Assembly: GCA_902578115.1 (NCBI GenBank)
Contig: CACHBR010000001.1
Location: 1-64,000 of the forward strand
Direction: 5' to 3'
Origin: an uncultured Pelagibacteraceae bacterium
GTDB lineage: Bacteria; Pseudomonadota; Alphaproteobacteria; Pelagibacterales; Pelagibacteraceae
Length of the DNA stretch: 64,000 nt
Part shown: one piece after another, positions 32,534-41,498 of the stretch
Layout: the number at the start of each line of letters is the position of its first letter
Position numbering within the stretch: the first letter of the stretch is position 1
The notes under the pieces: model-generated
The model's database searches: none
Seen by the model: only the letters and a program-made list of their open reading frames with translations
What the model was told of the DNA's origin: nothing
Position numbers and translations under genes: made by a program

Positions 32534-34473
32534 CCTTTTAAAATATTATTATCCATAAGGTCTTTTTTAATCTCATCTAAAATTGCTGGATCATCAATAG
32601 TTGGTGGTACTTTATAAGTTTCTCCATCAGCAATTTTTCTTACTGTTCCCCTTAAAACTTTTCCCGATCTGGTTTTAGGCAATCTTTTTACAACGATAGC
32701 TAATTTAAATGCAGCCACTGGCCCAACTTTTTCTCTTACTAAAGCTACACATTCTTTTGTAATTTCTTTGTTGTCTCTATCAACACCTGCTTTTAAAGCA
32801 ATTAACCCGATTGGAAGCTGTCCTTTTAATTTGTCTGCAATTCCAATTACTGCACACTCAGCTACATTTTTATGTTCTGCTAAAACTTCTTCAATTGCGC
32901 CAGTAGATAATCTGTGACCAGCTACATTTATAATATCATCCGTTCTAGACATAATCCAAACATAACCGTCTTCATCAATGTGGCCCGCATCATATGTTTG
33001 GTAATAACCCTTATAAGTTGACATATAAACTTTTTTATATCTTTCATCTGCATTCCATAAAGTAGGGAAGGTTCCAGGTGGCAAAGGTAATTTTACAACT
33101 ATATCTCCCATTTGACCGGGCTTATTTTCTTTTCCCTCACTGTTAAGAACTTTTAAATTATAACCTGGTACTGGCTTGAATGCAGAACCATATTTGATTG
33201 GAAACTTTTCAATTCCAGCACAATTTGAACTTATTGCCCAACTTGTTTCTGTTTGCCACCAGTGATCTATAACAGGAGCGTTTGAAAGTTTTTCAAACCA
33301 TTTAATTGTGTCTGGATCTGCTCTTTCACCTGCCAGGAAGAGAGTATCGAAATTTGCAAGGTCGTATTTTTTAAAAAATTTACCATCAGGATCCTCTTTT
33401 TTAATTGCTCTAATAGCTGTTGGAGCAGTAAATAATGATTTAACTTTATAATCAGAAATTATTCTCCAAAATACTCCAGCATCAGGTGTTCCTACAGGTT
33501 TTCCTTCGAATAAAACTGTAGTACAACCGTAAAATAAAGGTGCATAAACAATATAAGAGTGCCCAACTATCCAACCAATATCACTAGCAGACCACCAAAC
33601 ATCATCTTGATTAATGTTATAAATGTTTTTCATTGTCCATTTTAAAGCAACTATATGACCACCAATATCTCTTACAATTCCTTTAGGAGTTCCTGTGGTT
33701 CCAGAAGTATAAAGTATATAAGCATAGTCATTTGAATTCATTTTTTCACATTCAGTTGGTTTTGCATCTTTTAAAGCCTCTATCCAATCAATATCTTTTT
33801 TTGGATCAAGTTCTGCTTTATCCTTTTCTCTTTGCCAAATAATACATTTTTCAGGTTTATGATTTGCGATCTCAATCGCTTTATTTAAAAGTGGTTTATA
33901 GAGAACAGTTCGCCCAGGTTCATATCCGCAAGACGCAGAAATAATTATTTTTGCTTTTGAGTCATCTATCCTACTTGCTAATTCATTTGCAGCAAACCCT
34001 CCAAATACCACAGAATGAATAGCTCCTATTCTTCCACAAGCAAGCATAGCAACAACTGCCTGAGGAATCATTGGCATATAAATTATAACTCTATCTCCTT
34101 TTGAAATTCCTTGATTTTTTAAAGCGCCTGCAAATATAGAAACTTTTTCTCTTAATTCCTTGTATGTTAATTTGTATTTCGTACCTGTTATTGGGCTATC
34201 ATAAATAATCGCAGTCTTGTCCCCTCTACCTTTATCAATATGAAAATCTAATGCATTGTAACAAGTGTTGGTTACCCCATCTTCATACCATCTATAAAAC
34301 GGGGGGTTAGAAGAATTTAGTATTTTTGATGGTTTTTTGTACCAAAAAATATCTTCTGAAACTTCTTTCCAAAAGTTTTCTTTACTCTTTATAGACGAAT
34401 CATAGATTTTTTCGTATTTTCCAGACAAATTAGATACTCCCTCTAAACCCGATTTAACCACTATTATCCCCAA
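32530..34473 (-). CDS. prpE: Propionyl-CoA/acyl-CoA synthetase (PrpE-like)
   Basis: YILYTSGTTGTPKGIVRDIGGH, WWSASDIGWIVGHSYIVYAPL, YDAGHIDEDGYVWIMSRTDDIINVAGHRLSTG. Confidence 0.88.
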   Translation of the reverse strand: MGIIVVKSGLEGVSNLSGKYEKIYDSSIKSKENFWKEVSEDIFWYKKPSKILNSSNPPFYRWYEDGVTNTCYNALDFHIDKGRGDKTAIIYDSPITGTKYKLTYKELREKVSIFAGALKNQGISKGDRVIIYMPMIPQAVVAMLACGRIGAIHSVVFGGFAANELASRIDDSKAKIIISASCGYEPGRTVLYKPLLNKAIEIANHKPEKCIIWQREKDKAELDPKKDIDWIEALKDAKPTECEKMNSNDYAYILYTSGTTGTPKGIVRDIGGHIVALKWTMKNIYNINQDDVWWSASDIGWIVGHSYIVYAPLFYGCTTVLFEGKPVGTPDAGVFWRIISDYKVKSLFTAPTAIRAIKKEDPDGKFFKKYDLANFDTLFLAGERADPDTIKWFEKLSNAPVIDHWWQTETSWAISSNCAGIEKFPIKYGSAFKPVPGYNLKVLNSEGKENKPGQMGDIVVKLPLPPGTFPTLWNADERYKKVYMSTYKGYYQTYDAGHIDEDGYVWIMSRTDDIINVAGHRLSTGAIEEVLAEHKNVAECAVIGIADKLKGQLPIGLIALKAGVDRDNKEITKECVALVREKVGPVAAFKLAIVVKRLPKTRSGKVLRGTVRKIADGETYKVPPTIDDPAILDEIKKDLMDNNILKG

Positions 34474-34559
34474 AAAAAAACTAAAAAGTCAGTAAAATCA
34501 ACACTTTTTATTTAAGAAAAAGCTTCAAATTAACTTTTTTTTTGGATACCGTTCCGGAT

Positions 34560-34591
34560 ATTCAAGGTGAGGGAGATAACTTATCTTGAAT
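34560..34591 (+). promoter_or_regulatory. Candidate leader hairpin upstream of proteorhodopsin
   Basis: ATTCAA...TTGAAT outer stem and GATA/TATC inner stem separated by a purine-rich bulge. Confidence 0.4.
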
Positions 34592-34635
34592 GTTTAAATT
34601 TAAACTAAAGAAAACTAAACGAAAGGGAGGTTTTC

Positions 34636-35406
34636 ATGAAAAAACTAAGCATGATTGCACTAGCTGCTCTTGCATTCTTCGGAATCACTAGCTCTGCTAA
34701 TGCTGCAACTGCCATGTTAGCTACTAACGACTTCGTAGGAATTACGTTTTGGTTAGTGTCTATGGGTATGTTAGCAGGTGCTGTATTTTTCTTCTTAGAA
34801 AGAAATACAGTTGCTGCATCGTGGAGAACATCTGTAACTGTAGCTGGATTAATTCAGTTTGTAGCATTTGTTCACTACGTATACATGAGAGACATCTGGG
34901 TTACGACAGGTGAAACACCAACAGTATATAGATATATTGACTGGTTAATCACTGTTCCAATGCAGATTGTTGAATTCTATTTAATCTTGGCTGCTGTTAG
35001 AAAAGTTCCAACTTCAATGTTCTGGAGATTGCTAATAGCTTCATTAGTAATGTTAGTCGGTGGATACCTAGGTGAAGCCGGTTATATCCAAGAATTTGTC
35101 GGTTTCATAATTGGAATGGCAGGTTGGATATACATTCTATTTGAAATCTTTTCAGGTGAAGCTGGAAGAGCTGCTGCGAAGGGTGGTAACAAAGCTGTTG
35201 CTACATGTTTCGGCGCTATGAGAATGATAGTTACAATTGGTTGGGCTATTTACCCACTAGGCTACGTATTTGGTTACTTAGCTGGTGGAATTGACTCTAA
35301 CACGTTGAACATCATCTATAACTTAGCTGACTTCGTAAACAAATTAGCATTTGGTCTAGTAATTTGGGCTGCTGCTATGCAGAATACATCTTTAGCTAAA
35401 AGATAG
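34636..35406 (+). CDS. Proteorhodopsin (light-driven proton pump), predicted blue-absorbing
   Basis: YRYIDWLITVPMQIVEFYLILAAV (Asp97, Gln105, Glu108 equivalents), NLADFVNKLAFGLVIWAAAM retinal Lys; strong SD GGGAGG at 34625-34630. Confidence 0.98.
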   Translation: MKKLSMIALAALAFFGITSSANAATAMLATNDFVGITFWLVSMGMLAGAVFFFLERNTVAASWRTSVTVAGLIQFVAFVHYVYMRDIWVTTGETPTVYRYIDWLITVPMQIVEFYLILAAVRKVPTSMFWRLLIASLVMLVGGYLGEAGYIQEFVGFIIGMAGWIYILFEIFSGEAGRAAAKGGNKAVATCFGAMRMIVTIGWAIYPLGYVFGYLAGGIDSNTLNIIYNLADFVNKLAFGLVIWAAAMQNTSLAKR

Positions 35407-35426
35407 TAATAGATAGTAAATTTTAC

Positions 35427-35465
35427 AAAATAGGGCGAGTTTAACCACTTGCCCTATTTTTTTTT
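35427..35465 (+). terminator. Rho-independent terminator after proteorhodopsin
   Basis: AAAATAGGGCGAG-tttaaccA-CTTGCCCTATTTT followed by T run. Confidence 0.9.
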
Positions 35466-35482
35466 GCACCTATATTAACCTA

Positions 35483-35803
35483 ATGCCAAAGATCACTTAT
35501 ATAGAGTCAACCGGTGAACAAAGAACAATTGATGTTCAAAAAGGATTATCTGTAATGGAAGGTGCTATACAAAATAAAATTCCTGGAATAGACGCTGATT
35601 GCGGTGGGGGAATGGCTTGTGCGACTTGCCATGTTTATGTCAAAGAAGAATGGTTTAATAAATTACCCAAAGCTGAAGACGGTGAGCAAGACATGATTGA
35701 TATGGCATACGAACCAAAAAAAAATAGCAGATTAAGTTGTCAATTAATTGTATCTGATGAATTAGATGGGATGGTAGTAACAACACCAACTAAACAAACA
35801 TAA
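35483..35803 (+). CDS. 2Fe-2S ferredoxin (adrenodoxin type)
   Basis: DADCGGGMACATCHVYVKEEW ... SRLSCQLIVSDELDGMVV. Confidence 0.95.
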   Translation: MPKITYIESTGEQRTIDVQKGLSVMEGAIQNKIPGIDADCGGGMACATCHVYVKEEWFNKLPKAEDGEQDMIDMAYEPKKNSRLSCQLIVSDELDGMVVTTPTKQT

Positions 35804-35805
35804 AA

Positions 35806-36816
35806 ATGATTAAAACAGATGTAGTAATTGTAGGGGCTGGTCCAGTTGGATTATTTGCTGTTCATCAACTTGGTATTAAAGGATTAAAGTCAGAAGTAAT
35901 TGACAACTTAGATAAGGCAGGCGGACAATGTATTGAGCTTTATCCAGACAAGCCTATTTATGATATCGCTGGAATTCCAGAGTGTACCGGCGAAGAATTG
36001 ACTAAAAATTTACTTGATCAAATAAAACCTTTTAAAACAAATTTTCATTTTAACGAGAGAGTTCAAGAGATTAAGAATGATGGTAACAATTGGATTTTAA
36101 AAACTAGTAAGAATAAAATTTTTAGTTCTCCAAATATAATTATTGCTGGCGGAGTAGGATCATTTGAGCCTAGAAAGCTATCTGTTAAAGATGCTGAAAA
36201 ATACGAAGACAAAAATGTTTTTTATTCTGTTACTGATAAGAATAAATTTAAAGGTAAGAAAATATCAATTTTTGGTGGTGGTGACTCAGCTTTAGATTGG
36301 GCATTAGAATTATCTAAAATTGCGAATGTTACGTTAATACATAGAAGAGAGGAATTTAGAGGTGCACCACATACTTTAGGTGAACTTAAAAAAATAGGTA
36401 AAGTAGACATAAAAACCAAATACCAACTTGCTTCAATTGAAGGAGGTGAAAAAATTAAATCAATAAATATTAAGAGTGATGATGGTAAAGAAACACAAAT
36501 TGAAACAGATTATATTTTAAGTTTTTTTGGTCTCATTATGAAACTTGGACCCATAAGTGAATGGGGTTTAAATATGGATAAAAAAACTATTAAAGTAAAT
36601 ACTGAAAACTTTGAGACGAATAAAAAAGGCATTTTTGCTATAGGGGATATTTGTACATATCCTGGAAAATTAAAACTTATATTATCTGGATTTCATGAAG
36701 GCGCTCTTGCTTCAGTTGAGTGTTTTAAAAGAGCAAGACCTAATGAAAAATATAGATTTGAATTTACCACATCTTCAAAAGAGATTCAGGCACGTTTAGG
36801 TGTAAAAAATAAGTGA
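35806..36816 (+). CDS. Ferredoxin--NADP+ reductase, thioredoxin-reductase-like type
   Basis: DVVIVGAGPVGLFAVHQLG, GGQCIELYPDKPIYDIAG, IFGGGDSALDWALEL, FAIGDICTYPGKLKLILSGFHEGALA. Confidence 0.92.
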   Translation: MIKTDVVIVGAGPVGLFAVHQLGIKGLKSEVIDNLDKAGGQCIELYPDKPIYDIAGIPECTGEELTKNLLDQIKPFKTNFHFNERVQEIKNDGNNWILKTSKNKIFSSPNIIIAGGVGSFEPRKLSVKDAEKYEDKNVFYSVTDKNKFKGKKISIFGGGDSALDWALELSKIANVTLIHRREEFRGAPHTLGELKKIGKVDIKTKYQLASIEGGEKIKSINIKSDDGKETQIETDYILSFFGLIMKLGPISEWGLNMDKKTIKVNTENFETNKKGIFAIGDICTYPGKLKLILSGFHEGALASVECFKRARPNEKYRFEFTTSSKEIQARLGVKNK

Positions 36817-37436
36817 TAGAATTACTAACAGCAAATACGCCTAACGGCAAAAAAATCTCTATAATGTTAGAAGAAATCAAGTTTGAGTACAAAGTTACTA
36901 AAATAAATATTCAAAAAGAAGAACAGTTTGATCCTAAATTTAGAGCAATAAGCCCCTTCAGCAAAATACCAGTAATTATTGATCATGAAAATAGAACTTC
37001 CTTATTCGAGTCAGGGGCAATATTGATGTATTTAGGCGAGAAAAGTGGAAAATTTTATCCAAATAAAAACAAACATTTAATTAATCAATGGTTAATGGGA
37101 CAAATGGCATACGTCGGACCTATGTTGGGTCAGCACCATCAATTCCATCATTATAACTCCGGCAAAAGTAATTGGGGAGAAGAAAGATACTTTAAAATTG
37201 CTAAATCAATTTATAAAGACTTAGATGATAGGCTTGAAAAAAGTAAATTTTTAGCTGGCGAATATTCAATTGCAGATATTGCAACTTTTCCCTGGCTAGC
37301 ACGTCATGAATGGCATGATATAGGCTTGAAGAGTTATAAAAATTTATCTAGATGGTATGAAGAGATCTCTAAAAGAAAGGCTGTAATAAAAGGCTTTGAC
37401 CTTTTGAAAAGAGATGAAAAAATACCTAAAATTTAA
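36813..37436 (+). CDS. Glutathione S-transferase family protein (GTG start)
   Basis: TANTPNGKKISIMLEE, SPFSKIPVIIDHENRTSLFESGAILMYLGEK; YSIADIATFPW. Confidence 0.93.
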   Translation: MIELLTANTPNGKKISIMLEEIKFEYKVTKINIQKEEQFDPKFRAISPFSKIPVIIDHENRTSLFESGAILMYLGEKSGKFYPNKNKHLINQWLMGQMAYVGPMLGQHHQFHHYNSGKSNWGEERYFKIAKSIYKDLDDRLEKSKFLAGEYSIADIATFPWLARHEWHDIGLKSYKNLSRWYEEISKRKAVIKGFDLLKRDEKIPKI

Positions 37437-37855
37437 TTATCGACGTAAATTTTCTCTTCTTGCTCATGCTTTTCTTGAGCTTGGATACTCAAAGTTGCTA
37501 TAGGCCTTGCTATTAATCTTTTTAAACCAATAGGTTCTCCAGTTTCAACACAGTAGCCGTATGTATTATCCTTTAATCTTCTTAAAGCTGAGTCGATTTT
37601 ATTCACTAATTTTCTCCTTCTATTAGAAGCTCTCATTTCAACAGTTTTTTCTGTGTAAGAGGAAGCTTGATCCACGATATCAGCCGACGAACTATTGTCG
37701 TCAAGATTACTCAAAGCAACGCTTTCGTTGTTTGATTTAATAATCTCTTTTCTCCATTCAAGCAGTTTTTCAGTAAAGAACTTTTTGTGCTTTGCGCACA
37801 TGTATTTTTCTTTATTGTTTGGAGTATACTTTTTTTTGGTAGTCTTTTTGACCAT
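37433..37855 (-). CDS. dksA: DksA/TraR family RNA polymerase-binding transcription factor
   Basis: RKEIIKSN...RRRKLVNKIDSALRRLKDNTYGYCVETGEPIGLKRLIARPIATLSIQAQEKHE. Confidence 0.92.
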   Translation of the reverse strand: MVKKTTKKKYTPNNKEKYMCAKHKKFFTEKLLEWRKEIIKSNNESVALSNLDDNSSSADIVDQASSYTEKTVEMRASNRRRKLVNKIDSALRRLKDNTYGYCVETGEPIGLKRLIARPIATLSIQAQEKHEQEEKIYVDN

Positions 37856-37883
37856 ATTTTAAACTTGGGGAGTATATTAACGT

Positions 37884-37903
37884 TTATATTGGTGTCAATA
37901 TAA
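37884..37903. promoter_or_regulatory. Perfect inverted repeat in the dksA/GT39 divergent intergenic region
   Basis: TTATATTG-gtgt-CAATATAA. Confidence 0.5.
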
Positions 37904-37928
37904 TTTAAGTTATAAATACTTAAATTTT

Positions 37929-39260
37929 ATGACAAAAAATCCGTCAAAGATATTTTTTTTGTTACTAATTGTTCATTTGTTGTTATGGACACTGATCCCT
38001 TCTTTGACTAATCAAAACCTTCCTCTGGACACAATTGAAGCTTTAGCATGGGGTAGTAATTTAGACTGGGGTTTTAATAAACATCCTCCTTTAAGCGCTT
38101 TTACTGTTGAAATAATTTATCAGATTTTTGGAAATCAAGATTGGGCGTATTATTTGCTTAGTCAAATTTTCGTAATAACCGCTTTTTTTGCAGTGTATAA
38201 ATTTTCAGAGGAAATTTTTAATAATCAAAAACTTGCCCTTTTAGCAGTGCTTTTACTTGAAGGTATTTTTTTTTATAACTTCACAACACCAGAATTTAAT
38301 GTGAACGTTGCTCAATTACCTTTTTGGGCTTTAACTGTTTATTTTACTTGGAGATGTATTAAATACGATAAAGTATCCGATTATGTATTATTAGGCTTGT
38401 TTGCTGGTTTAGGAATTTTATCAAAATACCTTTTTGTTTATCTAATTATTGGAATAAAACTTGTTTTTATTTACTTTTTAAGAAAAGGAAAAAAAATTAA
38501 ATTTTCACATTATTTTATTGCAGGACCTATAACTTTAATAATTTTATTACCTCATTTAATTTGGTTAACAGAAAATAATTATATTACCATTGCCTATGGT
38601 CTTCAAAGAACTGGAGGTGTAGGAAATTTTCTGGACCATTTAATTTACCCTTTAATTTTTTTAGGTAAACAGATTGGCCTATTAACTCCTTTTCTTTTGA
38701 TGTGTTATTTTCTTATTAAAAAAATGAAATTTAAAATTTATTTTAAAGATAAAAATTTAGTATTTTTACTCTTGACAACCATTGTGCCGATATTTCTTAT
38801 GTTATTAACCTCTATGATGATGGGAGCCAAAATAAGGACAATGTGGATGACACCTTTTTATTTATTTTCAGGTACTTTAATTATTTATATTTTTAAATCG
38901 CAAATTAATTTAAATAGACTAAAAAATTTTACTACTGTATTTGTAATATTATTTTTTATTTCGCCTTTTACATATGCATATGTTTCAATTATTAAAACAG
39001 ACAAAAGAACTGATTTTCCTGGCAAAGAAAAGGCTGAGAAAATTCAAAGTGCCTGGGATAAAAAATATAAAAGTGAAATAGAATATGTAGTTGGTGATGA
39101 ATGGTATGGGGGAAATTTATCCTATCACCTTGAATCTAGACCTAAATGGATATCGATAAATGATAAAAAGGCATATGAATTGATAAAATCAAAAGATAGG
39201 ATGAGTGGGGCAATGAGTCTGGAAAATATTTATCCAGCTTTGATTATAGGAAATAAATGA
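37929..39260 (+). CDS. Glycosyltransferase family 39-like (ArnT/PMT-type) membrane protein
   Basis: Polytopic membrane protein; LDTIEALAWGSNLDWGFNKHPPLSAF, LLSKYLF motifs. Confidence 0.85.
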   Translation: MTKNPSKIFFLLLIVHLLLWTLIPSLTNQNLPLDTIEALAWGSNLDWGFNKHPPLSAFTVEIIYQIFGNQDWAYYLLSQIFVITAFFAVYKFSEEIFNNQKLALLAVLLLEGIFFYNFTTPEFNVNVAQLPFWALTVYFTWRCIKYDKVSDYVLLGLFAGLGILSKYLFVYLIIGIKLVFIYFLRKGKKIKFSHYFIAGPITLIILLPHLIWLTENNYITIAYGLQRTGGVGNFLDHLIYPLIFLGKQIGLLTPFLLMCYFLIKKMKFKIYFKDKNLVFLLLTTIVPIFLMLLTSMMMGAKIRTMWMTPFYLFSGTLIIYIFKSQINLNRLKNFTTVFVILFFISPFTYAYVSIIKTDKRTDFPGKEKAEKIQSAWDKKYKSEIEYVVGDEWYGGNLSYHLESRPKWISINDKKAYELIKSKDRMSGAMSLENIYPALIIGNK

Positions 39261-40129
39261 AAAAAATTAAAATTTTAATACCTGTTTATAATGATTGGGA
39301 GTCTTTAATAAAACTTCTTGATGAAATAAACAAAGTTATCGAAGATATTAAAAGTGTTGAGTTTGATTGTATGATTGTTAATGATGCATCTACAACCAAA
39401 CCTCCTGACATTACAGTTCCTAAAAATATAAAAAAAATTGAGATATTCAATATGAAACAAAATAGGGGACATGCTAGATGTAATGCTTTTGGTTTAAGAT
39501 ATCTTTCAAAAAAAGATGATTTCGATCATTTAATTGTTATGGATGGTGATGGCGAAGATAGACCAGAGGAAATAAAATATCTAGTTAATCAGGCTTTGGA
39601 AGACCAAGAAGTATCGGTTGTTGCAAAAAGGGTAAAAAGATCAGAGGGACCTATATTTCAAATACTTTATGAAATTCATAAACTTATAACCTTATTGTTT
39701 ACAGGTAAACAAGTAAATTTTGGAAATTATAGCTGCTTAACAAAAAAAGATGTAATTACTTTATCCCAACAAGAAAGTTTGTGGAGCAGTTTCTCTGGTA
39801 CAGTAAAAAAATCTATTTTAAGACTTAATACAATTAATTCTACTAGAGGCTTAAGATATTTTGGTCCATCTAAAATGTCCCTTTTAAATCTTGGAATTCA
39901 TTCTTTTTCAATTATTGCTGTATTTAAATCTCAAGTTTTTTTAAGAGGATTTATATTAACAATATTAATTTATCTTTTTGAAAATTTATTTGGCGCTGCT
40001 ACTTTTTATTTAATTTTATCTTTAATAGTCTTTATGGCTCTGATTTATCTAAACTCTTTCAGAGAAAACATTGAGGATTTTGTTAAATCAGATGAAAACG
40101 TTGATAATGTCAAAACTAACACACACTAA
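39257..40129 (+). CDS. Glycosyltransferase family 2, membrane-anchored
   Basis: ILIPVYNDWESLIKLLDEI, MIVNDAST, VMDGDGEDRPEEIKYL; two C-terminal TM helices. Confidence 0.9.
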   Translation: MKKIKILIPVYNDWESLIKLLDEINKVIEDIKSVEFDCMIVNDASTTKPPDITVPKNIKKIEIFNMKQNRGHARCNAFGLRYLSKKDDFDHLIVMDGDGEDRPEEIKYLVNQALEDQEVSVVAKRVKRSEGPIFQILYEIHKLITLLFTGKQVNFGNYSCLTKKDVITLSQQESLWSSFSGTVKKSILRLNTINSTRGLRYFGPSKMSLLNLGIHSFSIIAVFKSQVFLRGFILTILIYLFENLFGAATFYLILSLIVFMALIYLNSFRENIEDFVKSDENVDNVKTNTH

Positions 40130-40245
40130 AAGGTTGTATTTTGAGTCTGTATTGGAATCAAAAGTGAATCAAAACGTGAACATTGTAACTAAAGAGTATA
40201 TTTTGTGTGGATATCTTTTGTTAAATTAATACTTAGGAGTTTTTA

Positions 40246-40617
40246 ATGCCAAAAAAAAAATTGAGTTGTCACTGTGGGGGAGTAGAAGGCCAAGTTGAAA
40301 TTCCTGAGACTGGATTTAAAAAAATTATGAGATGTAATTGTTCTATATGTAAAAGAAAAGGTTATATAATCGCTGTAGCTGGTCCAAATGATTTTAAAAT
40401 TACCAAAGGCGAAAATCTTCTAAAACTTTATCAATTTCACTCTAAAACGGCAAAACATTATTTTTGTACTGTTTGTGGCATTCACACACATAACAGACCA
40501 AGAATTGATCCCAAAATATATGGTATTAATATTGCATGCATAGAGGGCATAAAACCATTTGAACTGAAAAATATTCCTGTTAACGATGGTGAAAACCATC
40601 CCCATGACAAAAAGTGA
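40246..40617 (+). CDS. GFA/CENP-V domain protein (glutathione-dependent formaldehyde-activating-like)
   Basis: SCHCGGVEGQVEIP, RCNCSICKRKG, YFCTVCGIHTHNRPR. Confidence 0.9.
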   Translation: MPKKKLSCHCGGVEGQVEIPETGFKKIMRCNCSICKRKGYIIAVAGPNDFKITKGENLLKLYQFHSKTAKHYFCTVCGIHTHNRPRIDPKIYGINIACIEGIKPFELKNIPVNDGENHPHDKK

Positions 40618-41494
40618 CTATTATAAATATTTAAAAAAACAAGAGGTTACTGGCAAACCTATTGTCGACAAATTAGGAAAAATTAATAAATTTTATTTAC
40701 CTTTGTCAGATTGGATTTATTCAGTTTATAACAAAGATGGTAAAACAAAATTAATAGGATTATCAGGTGGTCAAGGTGCAGGCAAAAGTACAATCACTGG
40801 GATATTAAAATTAATTTTAAAAAAAAAATATGGACTAAATCTTTGTGTATTTTCTATAGATGACTTTTACAAAACAAAAATTGATAGACTAAAAATGTCA
40901 AAAAAAACTCATCCACTTTTTATTACCAGGGGTGTACCTGGCACTCACGATGTTAAACTATTAAATCAAACAATCAAAAAACTTAAACAAAAAAATTTTA
41001 GAACAGTTTTAATACCTAAATTTGATAAATCTAAAGATGATAGATTTAAAAAAAGTAAATGGCAAAAAATTAAAGTTAAACCAGACATAATTATTTTTGA
41101 GGGTTGGTGTGTTGGTACGACACACCAAAATAATATTGAATTAAAAAAACCAATTAACTTTATTGAAAGAAAATATGATAAAAATCTAAAATGGAGAAAA
41201 ATAGTTAATAATTTGATTAAAAAAAGGTATAAAAATCTATTTAATAAGATTGATAAATTAGTTTATTTAAAAGTTCCTCATTTTAATTATATTGTTAAAT
41301 GGAGATGGATTCAGGAGCAAAAAATGAAATTGACATCAAAAAGTAAAAAGACTATGTCAAAAACACAAGTAAAAGAATTTATTATGTTTTATGAAAGATT
41401 AACCAAACATATGATGAAAAATTACTCTAAGATATCTGATCTAACAATATTTTTGGATAAAAATCATAGATCAAAAAAAATGATAATTAATTAA
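40604..41494 (+). CDS. D-glycerate 3-kinase-like P-loop kinase (ATG at 40604; track ORF starts at 40586)
   Basis: LIGLSGGQGAGKSTITGIL, SIDDFYKTK, HPLFITRGVPGTHDVKL, IIFEGWCVG. Confidence 0.85.
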   Translation: MTKSDYYKYLKKQEVTGKPIVDKLGKINKFYLPLSDWIYSVYNKDGKTKLIGLSGGQGAGKSTITGILKLILKKKYGLNLCVFSIDDFYKTKIDRLKMSKKTHPLFITRGVPGTHDVKLLNQTIKKLKQKNFRTVLIPKFDKSKDDRFKKSKWQKIKVKPDIIIFEGWCVGTTHQNNIELKKPINFIERKYDKNLKWRKIVNNLIKKRYKNLFNKIDKLVYLKVPHFNYIVKWRWIQEQKMKLTSKSKKTMSKTQVKEFIMFYERLTKHMMKNYSKISDLTIFLDKNHRSKKMIIN

Positions 41495-41498
41495 ACTT

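Noticed and set aside
34533-34545. T run upstream of proteorhodopsin as a terminator for an upstream gene
   Set aside because: Upstream prpE is divergently oriented and no GC-rich stem precedes the T run; likely promoter-region AT tract.
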